DNA of 31,790 nt from a virus. The stretch spans positions 1 through 31,790 of IMG/VR virus record IMGVR_UViG_3300036832_000150; one strand, given 5' to 3'. Shown here piece after piece: positions 28,835 through 31,790 of the stretch (positions within the stretch are counted from its first letter, which is position 1; each line of letters opens with the position of its first letter). The notes under the pieces were generated by a model, which saw nothing but the letters and a program-made list of their open reading frames with translations, had not been told where the DNA came from and ran no database searches. The position numbers and the translations under genes are program-made.

Positions 28835-29815
28835 CTACGGAACACTTAAAAACAAGATGAGTCCTAAGCCACCCTGACCAGTTCCACCACTCTGCGGACT
28901 AGCATTCTGATTAAATGTACCACCACCTCCTCCGCCACCGCCACCATACTCATTTGCCCATCCACAATTACTACCTGCTCCACCCCCACCACCTCCACCG
29001 CCATACGGATTATTCGATGTTACTACGCCACCCTGACCTGAGTAAAGTGAAGATGATCCACCTGCCGTAGCATAGACAGCAGATGCATCACCGTGCGTAC
29101 CACCAGCGTATCCCGCCCCTACATAACCTGCACCACCAGTAGCTCCATTCTGGTATGCATAGCTAGGTGAACCACCACCACGTCCTCCACCGCCTCCACC
29201 GCCACACACAGATGAATTAGCTCCTACGATAGGCACATCTGCTGTCAATCCACCACCCGCATTCGATCCACCGCCACCCACACCGCCAGCATACGTATTC
29301 GCTCCTGCAGAGACTACTCCACCCGCGCCACCCTGACTTCCATATGCTACGCCATCTCCGCCAGTCGTACCACCCGTCCCACCATAAACCAACATCAGCC
29401 ATGCAGGAATGACGCTATCATATAGTCCTGTATATCCACCATCAGTCCCCTTACTAGGTGGAGTATTATAGTCGAATACTGCTCCCGCACCTCCAGCACC
29501 GACATATAATCCATACTGACGATTAGGTACCATCGCTACATTATGACCATGACATGCAGCCGCACCACCTCCACCACCACCAGCATGATATGTAGGAGGA
29601 TTCCATACGCACGTTCCGCCCCCACCTCCACCACCTGTACCCCGGAACTGTAGCGTACATGGTCCATCAACTGTAATAGTAAGACTGGCTCCCGCTCCGA
29701 ATGCTAGGAGTGCAGTCCCATACGCATACTGAGCTAGGTTAGTTAATGATCCACTTGATGTACCAGAATAGGTGAGTGTAACTGGTCCAAATCCATGACC
29801 ATATGGATGCAGCAT
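28835..29815 (-). CDS. Glycine-rich tail protein (326 residues)
   Basis: ATG at 29815 lies 2 nt after the fibre 1 stop; the longer frame to 29854 would overlap it. After a short beta segment (GFGPVTLTYSGTSSGSL) the protein is dominated by runs of Gly with Ala, Asn, Tyr and Ser, such as GGAGYVGAGYAGGTHGDA. This resembles glycine-rich fibre-tip and adhesin domains in which polyglycine helices bundle and hypervariable loops contact the receptor. Position beside two fibres agrees. The repetitive DNA may recombine easily. Confidence 0.75.
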   Translation of the reverse strand: MLHPYGHGFGPVTLTYSGTSSGSLTNLAQYAYGTALLAFGAGASLTITVDGPCTLQFRGTGGGGGGGTCVWNPPTYHAGGGGGGAAACHGHNVAMVPNRQYGLYVGAGGAGAVFDYNTPPSKGTDGGYTGLYDSVIPAWLMLVYGGTGGTTGGDGVAYGSQGGAGGVVSAGANTYAGGVGGGGSNAGGGLTADVPIVGANSSVCGGGGGGGRGGGSPSYAYQNGATGGAGYVGAGYAGGTHGDASAVYATAGGSSSLYSGQGGVVTSNNPYGGGGGGGGAGSNCGWANEYGGGGGGGGGTFNQNASPQSGGTGQGGLGLILFLSVP

Positions 29816-29817
29816 GA

Positions 29818-31790
29818 CTAGTAAAGACCCTGCACCATCGGAACCACATTCCACGCATTAAATATAGCTGAATAATAACAAATTAGAATATCCGACTTAT
29901 TCGCACCCGCAGTCATCACATAACCACCAGGTGGAAAATAGACATTCCCTCCCGCAAATGCTACCGTCCGTCCACCCGTTCCATCCTGTCGAAGCTGCAA
30001 TGTAATCACACTAACCCGACCACTATCTATTCCAGTGAATGAAAATGTAATATTTGTCGTCAACCCACAGTAAAAATTAGCTGCCGTCGAACAATCAATC
30101 GTAACGTTTGCTGCCGCAGTCAACTGAATATATCTCTCTCGAATGAATCCATCAGCATAGAAACCTCCGATCGCCTGCGTATACCCTGCTGACCACAAAT
30201 TACCCACCGTATACAGGCCAGTATTCGTGTACAGTCCGTAGCTATCGTGACTCGCGAGATAAAAACTTCCCTGTGCAGCTCCACTATTATTGATATTGGC
30301 TGGATAAATATAACCTCCACTCGTAATAACATTTCCTACCACGTTACCAGTAGTCAATACAAGATTTGCACCAATAATGACATTGCCACCCAACGGATTT
30401 AATGAAATGGGATACGCAACTCCCTGACTATTAACCTTCGATTGCATCCAGAATGAATACGGACTGGCTACTAATCCACCCATATCCAGATGCACCGTGG
30501 ATTGCGTCAGGATCGTCATCGCCGTAGTACTACTACTCGTTAGTGAAGGTACTCCTCCAATACTTCCTGCCCCACCCGCTGTCACAGCATTAGCGACTAC
30601 TAATCCTGCATTAATCGAGACGCCAGTTGAAACGAGAGACAGCGGTCCATACGTACCAGCCGTCCGATCGAAACTTTGTACGGTGGCTGTCCCACTCGAA
30701 TTAAACAATTCAAGACCACCACCACTGCCCCCTGGTTGCACGACGACTGATCCCTGTACACGTACCAGACTATTCGAGAGCATCCCGCCGCTGGCTGCGA
30801 CATTTCCTGACCGATCCAGCGTCAGACTTCCCTGCATACCACTACTATCAGCCGCCGTCCATACCTGAAACTTCGTCTGATAGGACAGCAGACGGACCAT
30901 CTGATTATTCGCGGCCTGCGATACATCAGTGAGTCGTACCTCGGTACTAGTAGCAGAAACAAGGACCGCACCATTACTGACAGTAATAGTCCCATTCGTG
31001 GTGAGATTACGTCCCACCGTCGCATCTCCCCCTCGTGTCAGAGAGAGCGCCGTCGCCAGGACCGTATTCGCCGCGTCGTTCACCGCGTTGACGTTGAGAT
31101 TCGTCGCCGTGTTGACGATCCGCCAATACTTCGCATCAGTCCCCTGTGATGTATCAATCAGATTGAGACGTATCGCACCAGCCGCACTCAGTGTCTGATC
31201 AAGTGTGAACGTGTTCGCTGCATTCGTATATGCAATATTCGGAGGAATCGTCCCTCCTCCAGTTCCTGAAGGAATTGAATAACTACCAGTCCCATCGAAG
31301 TATCTCGTCGCATCATTCGGCAGTTTCAGTACCAGTCCATGTCTCGCCGTCGTGACATTCGCGGTCGTCACGTCACTCAGCGACAGGTCAGATTCAAGGA
31401 CTGGCTTCCGCTGCACATTCGACAGCAGGAGTCCAGAGTCCTTAATTAATTTACCAGTCGTACCATCGAATATCGCTACGTCAGTATCTACCGCAGATGA
31501 AGGACCACCTACGATATTAACTCCTGCTACAAACTGTCGGAGTGAACCCAAATTATCACTCACGAACCAGCCACGCGCCGCTGTATAGTGTAGCTGATCT
31601 CCCGTCGCCAAACTAACCTTAAATAAAGTACGATATATCCCAGATGACTTGACTCGAATCATAACAGTCGTCGTAACTGTATCAGCATTCTGTACTGATA
31701 GGTATTTGACCTGACGTGAGACTCCCGTTCCAGGTGGATTGACTATTGTAACCGGAGTAACATTATTACTCGCACCATCACCCTCAGCTA
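29818..31790 (-). CDS. Tail fibre protein 1, N-terminus cut by the window edge (at least 657 residues)
   Basis: The frame is open from about 31788 (window edge) to the stop at 29818; an internal ATG at 31662 is not the true start. The sequence before it (EGDGASNNVTPVTIVN, then VSRQVKYLSVQNADTV) matches fibre 2 (EGDGTSN, SRQLKFLSVQNADSV). The shared N-terminal region and the module pattern (IDTSQGTDAKYWRIV, VNDA, GGDATVGRNL) show the two are paralogues. The C-terminus (NITFSFTGIDSGRVSVITLQ) lacks the EEGTW domain of fibre 2. Confidence 0.82.
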   Translation of the reverse strand, partial: AEGDGASNNVTPVTIVNPPGTGVSRQVKYLSVQNADTVTTTVMIRVKSSGIYRTLFKVSLATGDQLHYTAARGWFVSDNLGSLRQFVAGVNIVGGPSSAVDTDVAIFDGTTGKLIKDSGLLLSNVQRKPVLESDLSLSDVTTANVTTARHGLVLKLPNDATRYFDGTGSYSIPSGTGGGTIPPNIAYTNAANTFTLDQTLSAAGAIRLNLIDTSQGTDAKYWRIVNTATNLNVNAVNDAANTVLATALSLTRGGDATVGRNLTTNGTITVSNGAVLVSATSTEVRLTDVSQAANNQMVRLLSYQTKFQVWTAADSSGMQGSLTLDRSGNVAASGGMLSNSLVRVQGSVVVQPGGSGGGLELFNSSGTATVQSFDRTAGTYGPLSLVSTGVSINAGLVVANAVTAGGAGSIGGVPSLTSSSTTAMTILTQSTVHLDMGGLVASPYSFWMQSKVNSQGVAYPISLNPLGGNVIIGANLVLTTGNVVGNVITSGGYIYPANINNSGAAQGSFYLASHDSYGLYTNTGLYTVGNLWSAGYTQAIGGFYADGFIRERYIQLTAAANVTIDCSTAANFYCGLTTNITFSFTGIDSGRVSVITLQLRQDGTGGRTVAFAGGNVYFPPGGYVMTAGANKSDILICYYSAIFNAWNVVPMVQGLY

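Noticed and set aside
1-31790. Integrase, excisionase or CI-type repressor indicating temperate lifestyle
   Set aside because: None recognised in any supported gene; the rest of the genome is not visible, so lifestyle is left open.

Overview
The window is a segment of a tailed bacteriophage genome (Caudoviricetes), probably from an uncultured or metagenomic phage. The evidence is an N-terminal terminase large subunit, a candidate small terminase, tail fibres, large virion proteins, a phage-type DNA polymerase with recombination genes, and dense packing with many ATGA and TAATG start/stop overlaps. I see no integrase, CRISPR array, rRNA or recognisable tRNA. The host cannot be named. Shine-Dalgarno sites are bacterial, and the best promoters resemble sigma70 promoters with a TG-extended -10.

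Layout. (1) Positions 1-5322, minus strand, are a packaging and virion module. In order of transcription it holds a candidate small terminase, an Acb2/Tad1-hairpin-like anti-CBASS protein, a large Pro-rich-linker virion protein, a one-helix membrane protein, small beta-type proteins, a fascin-like protein, a Met/Gly-rich protein, and the start of terminase large subunit (TerL). The TerL Walker A loop is interrupted by an intein carrying a LAGLIDADG homing endonuclease, and the left edge cuts this intein. (2) Positions 5323-6049 are a divergent control region with dyads, three direct repeats, an array of AAAGTnCT-like elements and outward promoters. (3) Positions 6050-9949, plus strand, are small early genes, many of them zinc-binding. 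They share a repeated CCGAAAGGAC ribosome-binding cassette. A 440-bp non-coding region (7125-7564) interrupts them, with a G-quadruplex motif, an oligo-T tract and three nested long-range inverted repeats; it is a candidate replication origin. (4) Positions 9985-21211, plus strand, are replication, recombination and repair genes: a SprT-SNF2 fusion, a PD-(D/E)XK nuclease, a Sak4-like ATPase, a candidate single-strand-binding protein followed by a separate hyperacidic ORF, a cold-shock protein, a uracil-DNA glycosylase fused to a family A polymerase, a helicase-like protein and an adenine methyltransferase. (5) Positions 21198-31790, minus strand, are a virion module. In order of transcription it holds a fibre cut by the right edge, a glycine-rich protein, a small structural protein, a second paralogous fibre, small proteins including a GNAT-like one, and three large low-complexity proteins that may be ejected or internal virion proteins.

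How it works together. Early transcription runs rightward from the 5.96 kb, 7.40 kb and 8.39 kb promoters into small regulators and then replication. The two virion modules are read leftward. The left one starts in the shared control region and may be boosted by a repeated promoter-like element at 4371 and 2873. The right one meets the replication operon tail to tail with a 14-bp overlap. Portal, capsid and lysis genes are not in the window.
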